Part shown: positions 47,723-60,184 of the stretch, one piece after another | Numbering within the stretch: the stretch's first letter is position 1 | Layout: every line of letters begins with the position of its first letter | Program-made: the position numbers and the translations under genes | Assembly (NCBI GenBank): GCA_027946555.1 | Contig: JAPEVC010000043.1 | Span: forward strand, 1 to 64,000 | Origin: Gnomoniopsis sp. IMI 355080 | Lineage: Eukaryota; Ascomycota; Sordariomycetes; Diaporthales; Gnomoniaceae | Length of the DNA: 64,000 nt | Reading direction: 5' to 3' | Notes under the pieces: generated by a model | Told to the model about the DNA's origin: nothing | The model's input: the letters and a program-made list of their open reading frames with translations, nothing else | Database searches by the model: none

Positions 47723-49919
47723 ATGGATATTCCTGCTTTGGTTCGGGAAACAAGCACAAATTCCTTGACGTCTTCCACCTACACTGCGTCAGATAATTGG
47801 GCATCAGGAAAGGCAACCCCAGCATCGTCGCCCCCTAGTTCCCGTGGAGAGTCCCCAGCGCGAAAGGGCGAGATAGTGAATCAGAACACCCCGGCCCGTT
47901 CAGATACAGTCACCGCTTTACCAACGGCACCTCCAGTGAAAAACATCTGTTTTGTAGGTGCAGGCTTTGTTGGTAAGGATCAATATGGGAACTCCAGCAA
48001 CATGCATAGGTGAACGATTGATTAACCTGCCTTGAACAGGTGGACCGACGGCTGCTTTGATAGCATATCACAACCCACTCATTGCTGTCAATGTGGTCGA
48101 TTTAAACTCGGAAAGAATCGCTGCGTGGGGATCCAATCACTTACCCATCCACGAGACTGGTCTTTCAAAGATCGTACGAATTGCTCGCGATGGAACGAAC
48201 GAGGCCGCCGTAACCCTGCCAGGGCTGGACTACACCACGACTCATCTGCCGGCCAGGAAGCCCAATTTGTTCTTTTCTTGCAACGTCAACAAGTCAATCA
48301 CAGACGCCGAAATAATATTCATCTGTGTCAACACGCCTACCAAGATGTACGGAGTCGGAGCAGGGGCTAGTGCCGACTTAGGCGCCCTGGAAGCCGCAAC
48401 AACGACTATTGCAATGTATGCCAAAGCCGGGGCTGTGATAGTTGAGAAAAGCACTGTGCCTTGTGGAACTGCGAGGATAATTTCTGACATCGTGAGTTTC
48501 CCCTGGTTCTCAATGTCTCAGTCCCAGCTTAGTGCGCCGCTGGGAATATCCGTCACATGTCTCTGCCCGCGTGTTTCCTTAGATCACGTATTGAGTAGGC
48601 ACGTCGCCGGCCGTATCACAACTTGTTGTAAACTACCCGCAACATGTCTCGGATATTCATGAAACAGACTTCTCTGCATATCTAGGGTAGCAAACAAGTA
48701 TCTGACGCCATTGCAGCTCCGTCAAAACCGTCCCGAGACATCCTTCGAAGTCCTTTCGAACCCGGAATTCCTCGCTGAGGGGTCCGCCGTCGACAACCTC
48801 ATGCAACCAGACCGGATCCTCATCGGTAGTAGCAACAGCTTCTCAGGCCTACAGGCGGCCGTCGCACTTCGAAGTGTGTACGCCGCCTGGGTTCCTACAG
48901 ATCGGATCTTGACGGTGAACACTTTCTCGTCTGAGCTCACGAAGCTCATCGCCAACGCTATGCTTGCGCAGCGCATCAGTAGCATCAACGCTGTGAGCGC
49001 CTTGTGCGAGGAGCTTGGAGCTGATGTCGAAGAGGTGAGCCGCGCCCTGGGCGCCGATTCACGTCTTGGGCCAAGGTTCCTCCACGCAGGTGTTGGCTTT
49101 GGAGGGAGCTGCTTTGAGAAAGACATTCTGAACCTTGCGTACCTCGCTCGTTGTCTACACTTACCGGAAGTTGCAGATTATTGGACTAGTGTCCTGGACA
49201 TCAACAAATACCAAAGAGAACGATTCACCAAGACGGCAATCCGCAAGCTGAATGGTACTTTGAGGGGGAAGAAACTAGCCATTTTCGGGTTTGCTTTCAA
49301 AGATGGAACAAACGATACCCGGAACAGCGTGGCTGTTCATCTCATTGCTGAGCTGGCTGCTGAGCTGCCCCGGGAAATTGCGGTCTTCGATCCAGGCTGT
49401 GCCCCTGATGAGGTTGAGGAAGAGATACGACGGGTCGTCAAAGATGAGACGATGATGAGCAGGGTGAAGATCAAGACCGGCTGGAGAGAGGCTGTTGATG
49501 ATGCCTCTGCAGTATGTATCTTGACGCAGTGGGACCAATTCCGGGGCATGAGGGGCACACACTCGAAGAAGCATAACACTTTGAATCGAAACAACGACCT
49601 ATCCGATGTCTTCTCGGGGAGCAACACAGGGCTCAGGGAGATGGATATCATTCAACTCGAAAATGCCATGGCGAGCATGGCCAGCCACAACCCTGAAGAT
49701 CCCCTACAGCGTCTCCGACCTCAAAAACTTTGCGAGCCGGGTTGCAAAGACTGCCAAAGGCACTCGAAACTCGCAAACAATAAGGACGTTGTGGACTGGG
49801 AGACCGTGGCATCCATGATGCAAAAGCACAAATGGGTGTTCGATGGCAGGAACGTCGTCGACAGCCTGTACTTGAAGTCTCTAGGTTTCAAAGTGCACAG
49901 CATAGGGAAAGGTCTATAA
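47723..49919 (+). CDS. UGD1: UDP-glucose 6-dehydrogenase
   Basis: Three exons (47723-47972, 48040-48491, 48717-49919) give 634 residues. The enzyme converts UDP-glucose to UDP-glucuronate with two NAD. Visible features: an N-terminal Ser/Thr/Pro-rich extension of about 70 residues, then the Rossmann motif ICFVGAGFVGGPTAALIA, VNTPTK, EKSTVPCGTA, SNPEFLAEGSAV, the central helical SELTKLIANAMLAQRISSIN, the catalytic Cys in GVGFGGSCFEKDI (Cys366) and the C-terminal domain with FAFKDGTNDTRNS. An insertion with a Cys cluster (CEPGCKDCQRH) lies before the last strand (WVFDGRNVVD). Splices are clean (GTAAGG/AACAG and GTGAGT/TTGCAG). It is divergent from GH12 and 4.7 kb from the GT2 gene, pointing to a shared polysaccharide pathway. 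Confidence 0.95.
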
Positions 49920-51106
49920 GCAGGCGTTTGCTGGGAGTCAACATTCATGCTTTCCCCATAACCTTTACATCGTCATCATTTTGAATTTTGCATAGTTTGC
50001 ACGTTTTTATTATAGGAGGGCGTTTGTTTAAAGTCTGCTTCCAGGCAAGGTTATCTAAATGAAGCTTTGATTAAGAACTTACCTTGTAGACTATGCCACT
50101 GTGAGCGTCGGTCGTTCCATGTCCTCTCCGTCCAGACCACCATCCTTTGTGCTCCTCTTGTCGTAGCCGATCCAATATGGCGAACGGAGATGATGTAGCG
50201 GTGTGAGTACCATGTCTATTTTACTTCATACGCGGCAACGCCTTCGACTGCAGGAAACATGTCCTAGCATCGTTATCCAAAATAGCAAGCCATGGCTTAA
50301 CCTTTGATATCCAGGCTTGCATACCCCAGCTCAAGCCAGCACGCTCCCACATGCACGAAAACCCACGGCCCCCACGAAAGAATTTTTGGTAAGCTCCTAG
50401 CCAATCCCTGATAGTTCGGCCTGCCCACCTACCGTTCCGAGGGCTTGAATACAACATAACTTAATAGTCACAGTCTAGACTCAGGCTGGCGGCTTCCGAT
50501 TGTGAGGAGGAGCACAGCTATACCCTCTCCTTGGATGACCAGGGTTGCCATTGGGCAGAGAGCTCAACGCGCCACACGGGATAGAACATAGGACGAGGGC
50601 CGCCATGGCGCGAGGCTGTGCTACTCGGAATTTCTCTAAGACCGGGAATGGAGGCTGATTGGATGCTTACTTCACGCTTCATTTCGAACTCAGGGGCGAT
50701 CAGTGCGCTGGATGGGATGGGCCGCCAGGTCATGGCCCGACGCCATTAGAGGCGGGGTCGATGATGGACCAACGCCATGTGGTGCGGAACACTATGATAC
50801 CCAATCCGATTTGAGATTCTGTTGGACATGTTTTGGAAGTAACAGCTGAAATTCGTTTGCCAGTTTGTGGTGCCACACGGCGCACTCGTTCTGTATCCGG
50901 CCATGGGCACAGATAATCAAAGTCGCTACTGGTGGCCCTGCAAGGCGTATCCGAAGAGCAAGAAATAGAGAGACCCTCCACTCACAAACCATCAACCCCG
51001 GTGAAAATGTCCATGGTTCGCCACTGCCTTCGACGTCTGTAAACCCAGCACCCACCGTCATCGTGACACCAGTCTAGAACACGCTACCAGTATCCAGTCA
51101 TACACA
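49920..51106. other. Intergenic between convergent genes
   Basis: This lies between the end of the UDP-glucose dehydrogenase gene and the end of the pyruvate carboxylase gene. Short frames on both strands have no family features. Confidence 0.45.
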
Positions 51107-54100
51107 CTAAGCTTTGGTGATCTTGCAGACCAGATCTGTACCATCCACGGAGTCACCCTCGCGGACCTGGAGGCTGGCGATCTTGCCGTTGTGCGGGGCC
51201 GAGATAACCATTTCCTAATTATGTCGTGTTAGCCAAACCAAATAGAAGTCATACCGCATCCCACCACGGCCATTATGTGACATCAGTCAAGGGGTGTGGG
51301 TGACTTACCATCTTCATAGCGCTGAGTACAGCAAGAGGATCACCCTTCTTAACCTCGGATCCTTCGTGCACACGGAGCTCCACCAAGACACCCGCCATCG
51401 GAGCACCGACTTGGCTGCTGTCGCTAGGATCCGCCTTGAGCCTGCTGACGTTCTCGACCGAGGCCTTGTTGTCGTCAACGGTAACCTGGCGCACCTCACC
51501 GTTCATCTCATAAAATACCTCCCTCTGGCCTGTGTGCTCTGTCAGGGGTCCGATGGCCACCAACTTGAGGATCAACACCTTGCCCTTCTCCAACTCCACG
51601 TGGAACTCCTCGCCAATCTCCGGCTTGGTCAGGAAGTATTGTGTGGGTAGCACCGACAGGTCGCCGTACTTCTGCGTGAACTTTTTGTAATCCTCGAAAA
51701 CCTTGGGATACATGATGTACGAGGCAACGTCGCACTCAGTGACGCCGCCACCATACTTTTTGCCGAGTTCGCGCTTGACCTTTTGGAAGTCCACAGGCTC
51801 CAGGTACAGACCTGGACGCTTGTCCATCTTCCTACGGCCACGTAGAGCATCTGTGCGCAGTGGCTCGGGGAACCCACCATATGGTTGACCCATCAGACCC
51901 TCGAAGAATTCCAGCACTGAACCGGGGAAGTCGAGTTCCTTGGCACGCGCCTTGACATCCTCTGGGCTGAGCTTGTTGGACACCATGAACTGAGCTAGAT
52001 CACCGACGACCTTGGAGGTCGGCGTGACCTTGACAATGTCGCCAAGAAGATCGTTGGCTTGCTCATAGGCCTTCTTGGTCTCCAACCACTGTGAACCGAG
52101 ACCAAGTTGTTGAGCCTGGAACATCATGTTGGTCAGTTGACCACCAGGAATTTCATGCTCGTACACCTCGGGGTCAGGTCCGGCCAGGTGAGCCTCGAAG
52201 GGCGAGTACAAAAGGCGGAGCTGAGACCAATACGTATCAAGAGCACGAACGTGGTGGACATTCAGACCAGGATCAAGTTCACTGCCCTCGAGAGATGCGA
52301 TGATAGCGTTGATGCTGGGCTGGGAGGTCATGCCAGACATACTGTCGCTGCACGCATCTACAGCATCTGCACCAGCCTGGGCACAGGCAACCATAGAGGT
52401 CACGCCAGTACCAGCCGAGTCGTGGGTGTGAACGTGAATAGGTAGATCAGGGTACTTCTTGCGGATACCGCCAATGAGGAGCTTGGCAGCGTGGGGTTTC
52501 AATACACCTGCCATGTCCTTGATGCTGAGAACGTGAATCTTGAGTGCGACGAGCTTGTCGACCAAGTCCAAGTAGTATGGCAGGTTGTACTTCTTTGAGG
52601 GATTCAGCATGTCACCAGAGTAGCAGACCGTCGCTTCGACGACACCACCGGCCTTATGAATAGCCTTGATACCAACTTCAAGCTGATCGATGTCGTTCAA
52701 GGCGTCGAAGACACGGAAGATGTCAACGCCATTGACCTTGGCCTGCTCGACGAAGTGCTCAATAGCATTGTCGGGAAGAGAAGAATAGGCGACACCATTG
52801 GCGCCACGAAGAAGCATCTGGAATGGGATGTTCGGAATGAGTGCGCGCATCTTTCGCAGACGGTCCCAGGGGTCCTCGTATAGGAAGCGGAATGCAACAT
52901 CGAAAGTTGCTCCACCCCAGCACTCCAGACTGTACAAGTTCGCCAGTGCGTGGCTAGTCTCTTTGGCAATGTTGCATAGGTCCACGGTTCGCACACGCGT
53001 AGCCAGTAAAGACTGGTGAGCATCTCTCCATGTGGTATCCATCAGCAGACAGCCCTTGTACTCACGGACAGCCTTCGCGAAAGCCTCAGGGCCCTTCTCG
53101 ACGAGTATGTTCCTCCAGCCCTTTGTGCACGGCTTGCTGACATCGATCTTGTTGCCAGCATCGTCTTTGAGTTCAGGCAGAATAATCTCGCCCTTGAACT
53201 TGGGATCGCCGACCTGGCCCTTGATGCTGCTACCGTTGACAGTGAGGTCACCAAGGTACGTCAACAACTTCTGAGCACGGTTCTGTGAGCCGATCAGGTC
53301 AAAGAGTTGCGGTGTATCATCAATGAACGTGGTCCAGCAATTGCCGTCGATGAAGGTAGGGTGGTTGAGGAGGGAGAGAAGGAAGGGAATGTTGGTCTTG
53401 ACACCACGAATTCGGAATTCGACCAAGGCGCGCAAGACCTTCCGACGCGCAATCTCGTAAGTTGAGCCGTGACATGTACACTTGACCAACATGGAGTCAT
53501 AGTACGGGGTGATGACAGCACCAGCAAAGCCATTGCCACCATCAAGACGGACGCCATTACCACCGGCAGACCGATAGACCTCGAGACGGCCTGTATCAGG
53601 TTGAAACTGTTTTGAAGGGTCCTCGGTTGTGATACGGCACTGGATAGCGAATCCACGAGTGGAGATCCTGTCCTGCGTCAGACCGAGTTGGGCAAGCGTT
53701 GCGCCTGCAGCAATCTGGATCTGAGCAGCCACGATATCGATGCCTGTAATCTCCTCGGTAATCGTGTGCTCGACTTGGATACGGGGATTGATCTCGATGA
53801 AGTAGTACCGATTCTGCTGGTCCACGAGGAACTCGGCGGTACCGGCATTGCGGTAGTTGACCGACTTGGCCAGCCTCACCGCGTCGTTCAGGATAGCATC
53901 CCGAGTCTCGGTCGGCAGATCTTTGGCCGGAGCAATTTCCACGACCTTTTGATGTCTCCGCTGGACCGAGCAGTCACGCTCGTACAGGTGCACAACGTTT
54001 CCGTGATTGTCACCGAGCAGCTGGACCTCAATGTGCTTAGGTTTGTCGAGGAAGCGCTCGACAAAGACAGTTCCGTTTCCGAAAGCCGACTTTGCCTCGG

Positions 54101-55310
54101 AGGTGGCTCTCTCGAACGACTCTTGCAGCGATTCCTGGTCTCGTACGACACGCATTCCACGGCCACCACCTCCATATGCAGCCTTGATGATGATTGGGAA
54201 GCCATACTCGTCGGTGAAGGCCTTGACATCCTCGAACTTGTCTACGGCTCCAGGAGTTCCGGGCACGACAGGGACCTTGGCGGCAAGCGCGACTTTTCGG
54301 GCCGAGACCTTGTCACCGAGGCCATCAATCACATCGGGGGAAGGGCCGACGAACTGTTCACGGGCAAAGCGCTGTCAGCTCGGTACAAAACAGCACGAAC
54401 AACCGAGGTTGTCTTCGAGGCGACCAGGATCGGAATTGATCACTTACAATTAGGCCAGCCTTCTCGACGTTGCGGGCAAACTCGGCATTCTCGGACAGGA
54501 AACCGTACCCTTCCGGAGCTTTAGTATTTCGTCTCGAAACGCTGCCGGACACCAGAAGTGTCTCGGTCCAGCAGACAGAAAGAAGCTTCTACATACCAGG
54601 GTGGATCATTTGAGCGCCATGCTCCTTTGCTATTTTGATGATTTCGTCGCCAGCGAGATAAGCTCCGACAGGGGTGTATTGGCCTCGCTTGCCAATGACG
54701 TAGGCTTCATCGGCCTCTGTTTTGGTGCAACATTATGGTCAGTTCAACTGTGCCTCTAGAACCCAAAGGTAAAGGAGTACTCGGGGTATGGATGACTCGT
54801 TCGTACTTTGCCGGTGCATGCTCAGACGGTCCTCATAACTGCAAGAGTCAGCCACTCGAATCGAACGGGAGATGTGCAGGGATTCATGGGCCTACCTGAA
54901 GACAGCAATCGTGTGAAGAGACAACTCGTGGGCCTGTTCACGCCCCGTCAGCACCACCGCCTTGGCCAGAAATCTTTCGGTGCGAGATTCTTACAGTTCT
55001 GAAGATCTGTCAGGCCGAATGATTTGGATTGTCAGTCATACGTTCTCTGGATCGTGGAGGTCTGCTCGTTCTCGGGACCTACACGAATAGCTGCGCCCAT
55101 ACTGTTAGCAAGCTCTGACTATGATTTAAAGCGAAGAGAAGCTGAAAAGCAACTGGATTTCGACTTACGAATCTCTCCTCTGTTGGCTACAAGAATCTTG
55201 TTGATCTGCATGATGGTTGAGTTGGCGCGCATGCGGTGGACTGTCCTCGCCTCCTTGGGCTCTCCCTCCTCAAACACCTCCTCATTCTGCTTGTCTTGGA
55301 TGTCCGCCAT
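51107..55310 (-). CDS. PYC: Pyruvate carboxylase
   Basis: Nine exons (55310-55169, 55090-55083, 55006-54995, 54933-54896, 54838-54807, 54716-54597, 54509-54448, 54353-51309, 51214-51107) give 1188 residues, the family's length. The biotin-dependent enzyme makes oxaloacetate from pyruvate, bicarbonate and ATP, and is cytosolic in many fungi. Domains in order: biotin carboxylase (ILVANRGEIPIRIFRTAHEL, ATP-grasp GGGGRGMRVV, EINPRIQVEHT), carboxyltransferase (LLMDTTWRDAHQSLLATR, metal site VHTHDSAGTG), PC-central region and biotinyl domain (AMKMEM, Lys1152). The N-terminus is cut by many introns. Exons 2 and 3 are only 8 nt (CTATTCGT) and 12 nt (ATCTTCAGAACT), yet both are required to restore PIR-IFRT. 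No mitochondrial presequence is evident. Confidence 0.96.
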
Positions 55311-57450
55311 TTTCAGTCAATTGGCGATATAGTACTGAATAGATAGCAGATCGACCTGCCAGGCGTCAATACGCCTGCAAGCTCTAGGTAAATGTTACGT
55401 GGGTACGTTGGAGAGAGATACAGCGGACTGATGGATCAAGGGCAGCTTGGAGCTTCCCTTAAGAGCCTCGTTCGCCTGTCACTGGGTAGTGCTGTTGATT
55501 GTAAAGTATGTGTATGTTTCCAAAGCAACGCTGGGAGAGGATAAATGGCTAAAGTCAGAAATTAAGGAAAGGAAAAGGACGTAGGAACTGGAATGTCTCC
55601 GAGAGCGGTCTACTATAATAAGTCTGGCGTGGGGTCAGAAGCAGCCGTAGTCCGTTGCTAGACCAAGCAATTTGGATGAGGGGTTTACCCTTCTTCACAT
55701 GGGACAGCTCCCATCCTTGCCTAGCTCTCGGGCCTTGTCATCACCTCCATGTGTGCGCTTTTAGCACCGCCTTGACAGCCCGCGTTCATTCTACTGCTCA
55801 CCGCAACCATCCCACCTACTATAATAGAGTACACCACAATCACTCTGCATCAGACCTCTTGGCTCGACGCAATTCCCCCGTGCCAAGGAAGCCTCGTAAC
55901 AACCGGAGCTTACCGCTCAGTACGACAAGTCTCAAGCTTCTCTCTTGGCTGTGAGACCCTGCTTTATGTGCTGGGTCTGCCACGACGGCTCTGCGACCTT
56001 GTCGTCTTGACGCGCGCATATGCACCATGCACCGAGTTGACTCAAAAAGTTACAGTGGGGCCCCTTCTACCACACCTTGCCCAAAATGGCAACGAGCTCC
56101 CAGCCTAGCTTTGTCCAACCACGACTCCACGATAGCTGCTGATACTAACCTTACGTCCTCTTCGCCGCTATTCTCGGTTGACGAGCGGATGTATCGCTCT
56201 TCCGTTGTCTACGGGACCATCGCACGATATAAGTGTGTATGACTTCATATAGCCGAGGCCAACAAGCACCAAGAAATATGCGAGCACCGTTGAGACCGTC
56301 TGTACGAGTTTGAAGGCTCTCTCCCTGAGCACAAGTACGACCGAGAATATTGCCTGGGCTGGGCGCGTCAGCAGCCGCAATGCTTGGCTCTCACAGACAA
56401 GAAGCCCCTGGACCCATGCACAGTGTTTCGCGCCTTGATACCTGGTCGTGCATGCTATGTTTGGTATTCATTCGAATTGTAGCGATGCGCTATTTTCATT
56501 TATAAGACCGAAAAGGCGAGCATGTCCCTATGAGTCGATATTGGGAGTGCATGTGGTGCGTGTGGGCATCTCATTTTTTTTGGGTCATGATGAAAGCGCA
56601 CTTTTGGCCGCCGACCTCGGCAATGCAAGGCGGACGAGCGGGTAAGGCTGATGAACCCTTTCTATCGGGCGCATTGTCCTGGGCTGCATTGGATTGCTAT
56701 TTGCGAATTGAATTGAATCATAAGATGACTGCGCATGCTTGCAAATTGTTGAAACTTGCGATATGGCTAGAAACGGGCCCACGCGGTCCAAGTTTTGACT
56801 GTAACTCGGGTGTCCACCCTGAAGAAATACATGTCCACACGCTCCACGAAACGAATGACTCTTTCCATATGTCCTCATCGGGCCCGGTATTGTGTTCGTT
56901 GTTTCCCTCGCCCTCCACTGTGTCAATCTAGAAGATCACGGACAACGGTCAGTGGTTCGGTCCGCCCAGCCGCGACAGATCTAACCGGACCAAACATCCA
57001 ACATCCGGTCAGCAAGCATGCTAATCTCCTACTAGAAATGGTCGTCCGTATAATGAGCCAAGAGGTCTTTGCAGTGAGACTGCAACACGAAAGCGCTTGC
57101 CAAGCACCCGAATGCACGCCGAAAAAAATCGCTTGCCTGGATTGGCCAAGAGTATCCACTCATAAGGTATCCGCGGTCAAAGGTGATATGGCAGCGCATT
57201 GGTGTAACAATTTGAGATGCCTTCCTGAACAGTTGGTAATATCTGCCGAAGAAACATATCGTTACTCATTGCTTGAGGTGTCTCGAGCACGCAGGGAGCC
57301 AGGTAGAATAGAACTGTACTCCCTCCACCGCGGCGACCTCTCTTCTATGTGGATCAGCTCGACCACCACCGCTCACTCATACACATCCCCAAATGCTACG
57401 CCATCGCAAGCAGCCTTCTATGACCATATCAGTTCCAGTTAAGCCCTTCC
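55311..57450. other. Intergenic
   Basis: About 2.1 kb including the pyruvate carboxylase promoter. A 215-codon frame at 56795-57442 (plus) ends at the 3' end of MPC1 and has no family resemblance, so it is not called. Nothing else is supported. Confidence 0.45.
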
Positions 57451-58272
57451 TTACTTGCTGACAGCGGCCTCCATCTTCTGCACACCCTCCTTGACACCCT
57501 CCTTCGCCTTCTCAGCGGCGTCCTGCACCTTGTCGGCAACAAACTCACCGCTAGCAATGGCCTTTTCACGACCACCAGCGTGGTGCCAATTGTAGTAGCG
57601 GTAGGCTTGCGTGAGCTGCGATCCCTCGTTGATAAAGTGGCATGCGAAGAGGAGGTAGTTGGCGGGGGAGACGGCGAGCGCGTAGCGCATGAAGGTCGCG
57701 GAGTAGATGACAAGGGCACCAGTCATAGTGCCAGAGATGCTGTATGGTGCGAGCTGGAATTAGTGGATATCCGGTGCGACATAGGAGGTTTTGAGGGAAA
57801 AACGAAGGCAGGCAACGTACAGCTCGGGCGACTTTTGCGTATCCATCACTGCGGCGACGGGGATACCAAAGTTTGATGCTGGGCCCCAGAAATCTATCCG
57901 CCGTAACAGTATAAGTCAGTCAAATGTCCGCAGCAAAAGTAGAGCGTGACCTGCCCAGGTCCGCGCCGGGTCTGACTCCCGGGCTTTGCGAAACACCGGA
58001 TAGAAGGCAGCAATGCTGGACCGCGCATTGGCAACGCAGTAAAATCTGTATTCTCTTAATGCACTGATGTTGTTGTCCCAAGCTCTTGCACTCTGGGCCG
58101 TCCACAGCCTTCCCATTGCTTCGAAACAATCGCAGCAAAGAGCGTCGGGGATACCGGTATCCGATGACGGCAACCCCGAAAAGAGAGATTCTCACGTACG
58201 TGTTGAGCAAAAGTAATCGGTGTACTTGTTGGAGCGAATCTTCGCATTGAGTGCTTTGATTGCGGCAGCCAT
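57451..58272 (-). CDS. MPC1: Mitochondrial pyruvate carrier subunit 1
   Basis: Three exons (58272-58200, 57893-57821, 57739-57451) give 144 residues. The protein pairs with MPC2/MPC3 in the inner mitochondrial membrane to import pyruvate. Diagnostic stretches: YFCSTHFWGPASNFGIPVAA, then SPELISGTMTGALVIYSATF and MRYALAVSPANYLLFACHFI, followed by a QLTQAYRYYNW motif. Beyond the core is a C-terminal acidic/basic helix (KVQDAAEKAKEGVKEGVQKM) longer than in animal orthologues. The first intron is long for this window (306 nt). The acceptor of exon 3 is CATACAG, because the stronger-looking upstream TTCCAG would break the frame. It lies about 2.1 kb upstream of pyruvate carboxylase on the same strand. 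Confidence 0.93.
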
Positions 58273-58764
58273 TTTGAAGGTGTGTTTGCTGTCCAATCAA
58301 GCCCGGTGGCAGGAGGTGAGCGGCGGCGAGGCTTTGTCGAGGTGTTGAGGTTGGGTGAGATCCGAGTCGGACATATCTCGAAGAAATTTGGGGCGATTGC
58401 CGGGATTGACTTTGTTGCCCGGCGGCTGCAATCTTGGCACTAGAGGCACGCGACTGGGGTGTGCCGTGGGGAAAGTCCAGCGCATGTCAGGTTTCATAAG
58501 CAAGTTGCTTGTGCGTAGCTTTTTGTAGTTTCCAGATCACATTGGTTCCCATTAATTATGGCTTTGCGATTTGATGATGTTGTAATTCTGCAGTTTCTGC
58601 CTTTGATTGCACCCACTCAGCAATCCATTCATGACCATCTATGCTATGGTTTACATCTCCGCCAAACCTTATCTCAATTTTGGTACCCTCCGAACGCCTG
58701 CCTTGCCTCTCAAATTCATAATGGTGAAGCGCATGAAGGGGTGATAGTTTGGGTATCATCATGA
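58273..58764. other. Intergenic
   Basis: MPC1 promoter and 3' flank of the SmB gene. No further gene was recognised. Confidence 0.5.
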
Positions 58765-59741
58765 CTATCGTCGAGGAGGAGGATTGAATCCAGCAGGAGG
58801 CTGACCACCAGGAACAGGGAATCCAGGGGGGAATGCTCCTCCTGGTGGAGCGCCGGGGAAACCTGCGGGTGGGAAACCCCCGGGACCGCCAGGGAAGCCA
58901 GGAGGAGCTATACAATTGTTAGAAAAAGGTAGACGAACGCGTGCAGAGGAGGTACTCACCACCGCCGCGACCCGGGAATCCAGGAGGACCGCCTGGGAAG
59001 CCAGGGAAGCTTGGGGGAGGCACACCCCCCACGCCAGGAGCAGGACCCTGTGAAGCCATTAGCAACCTTTCAAAGACGCGCGGAGAATGTCGGACACATA
59101 CAGTAAGAGCCACTGGCGGAGCAGCACCCCGTCCAGCCGGCCGCGCGACGCCAGGACCACCGGTCAATGTCGATGAGATTCCGCCGGTAGTCGACTTGCC
59201 CAGACGTGCGCTAGGATCCGCAGGTGGCGGCGACTCGACGGACAGAGAGACGATATTCTTTCCCCGAACGATGGTCAGGCCAAGTGTGCGCTTCTCCTCT
59301 TGCACGACTGTTTGCGCTGCAGACGCTCCTGCACCAGGTGCAGCAGGCTTGCTCTGCTTCTTGGTCTTTCGAAACTCTTCGGTATCGGCGAGGACGACGT
59401 TCATGTGCTGTCTCAATGGTTAGCAGAGTGTCTAATAAGTAACCGTCAATGGTCTGCTGCGCACCTTGTCAAAGGCCAGCATTTGTCCGGTCATCTGGCG
59501 GCCATCCAGGAGCGTAACTCGCATCCGGTAGTTGATCTAAAGTGTGTCAGTGTCGAGGTGGATGCTGCAAGTGGAAGAGGGGGCTGGGAGGAGTCATCCA
59601 CAGAATGATACTGGGAGCACGTACGTAACCGGCCTGTGAGAGAGCATCATGTTAGCAGCCTGTTGATGTCAACCTCGATGTTACTGAACGCGGTTGGAGA
59701 GAGTGGAAGCAACTCACCATCTTGCCCTGCTTGTTCGCCAT
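58765..59741 (-). CDS. SMB1: Small nuclear ribonucleoprotein SmB
   Basis: Six exons (59741-59718, 59633-59625, 59536-59465, 59407-59102, 59047-58960, 58907-58765) give 213 residues. SmB is part of the heptameric Sm ring on U1, U2, U4 and U5 snRNAs. The Sm1 motif (INYRMRVTLLDGRQMTGQML, then FDKHMNVVLADTEEF) and Sm2 motif (LGLTIVRGKNIVSLSVE) are intact. The tail is rich in Pro and Gly (GFPGGPPGFPGRGG, ending NPPPRR), as expected for SmB. Exon 2 is a 9-nt microexon (GCCGGTTAC, Ala-Gly-Tyr) needed to give MANKQGKMAGYINYR. A spliceosome protein gene that itself carries five introns may be self-regulated, though this is inference. Confidence 0.93.
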
Positions 59742-60184
59742 CTTTGCGACAGAATGCTACAGAGTAGCGTCTCTTGAGTTTTCAAAAATTGCACGGAGCC
59801 AAGTCTGACTTCGTGGGTTTTGTCGCGGTCTCGTTGGCTTCTTGCAAAGCTTCCCAAGTCCAGCAGACGGTTTGCAGGCGTAGCTTGGATAGAGTTGCGC
59901 CCAAATGAATTTGACGCGGTCTGGTAGCCGGGTTGCGCTTGGACGCCTTGCCTGCCGGCCTGGTCACGTCTGCCTTGCATCTGCTCGAGGAACCTCGCAC
60001 GGACCAATGGCAGTCTTCTGGAGCGTTGCCAAGTTCGGTATAGCGCATCTTGGCTCGCACATTCGAATTTTGACGACTCCTCAAACTTCTGCAACTTTTC
60101 AATCTCTCTCTTCTACTAACCCGACAGTATCAACGCCTCCTCGTCAGCCCTTTTCATCAAGACCGCCGACGACCATCCTTCAAA
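59742..60184. other. Shared divergent promoter of SmB and RPL11
   Basis: The two housekeeping genes start 444 bp apart on opposite strands. The stretch is pyrimidine-rich near the RPL11 start (TCAATCTCTCTTCTACT, about 60099-60115). No other gene was recognised. Confidence 0.55.

Noticed and set aside
56795..57442. A 215-codon frame on the plus strand as a gene
   Set aside because: Composition is unlike the confirmed genes and no family is recognised. It runs up to the 3' end of MPC1.
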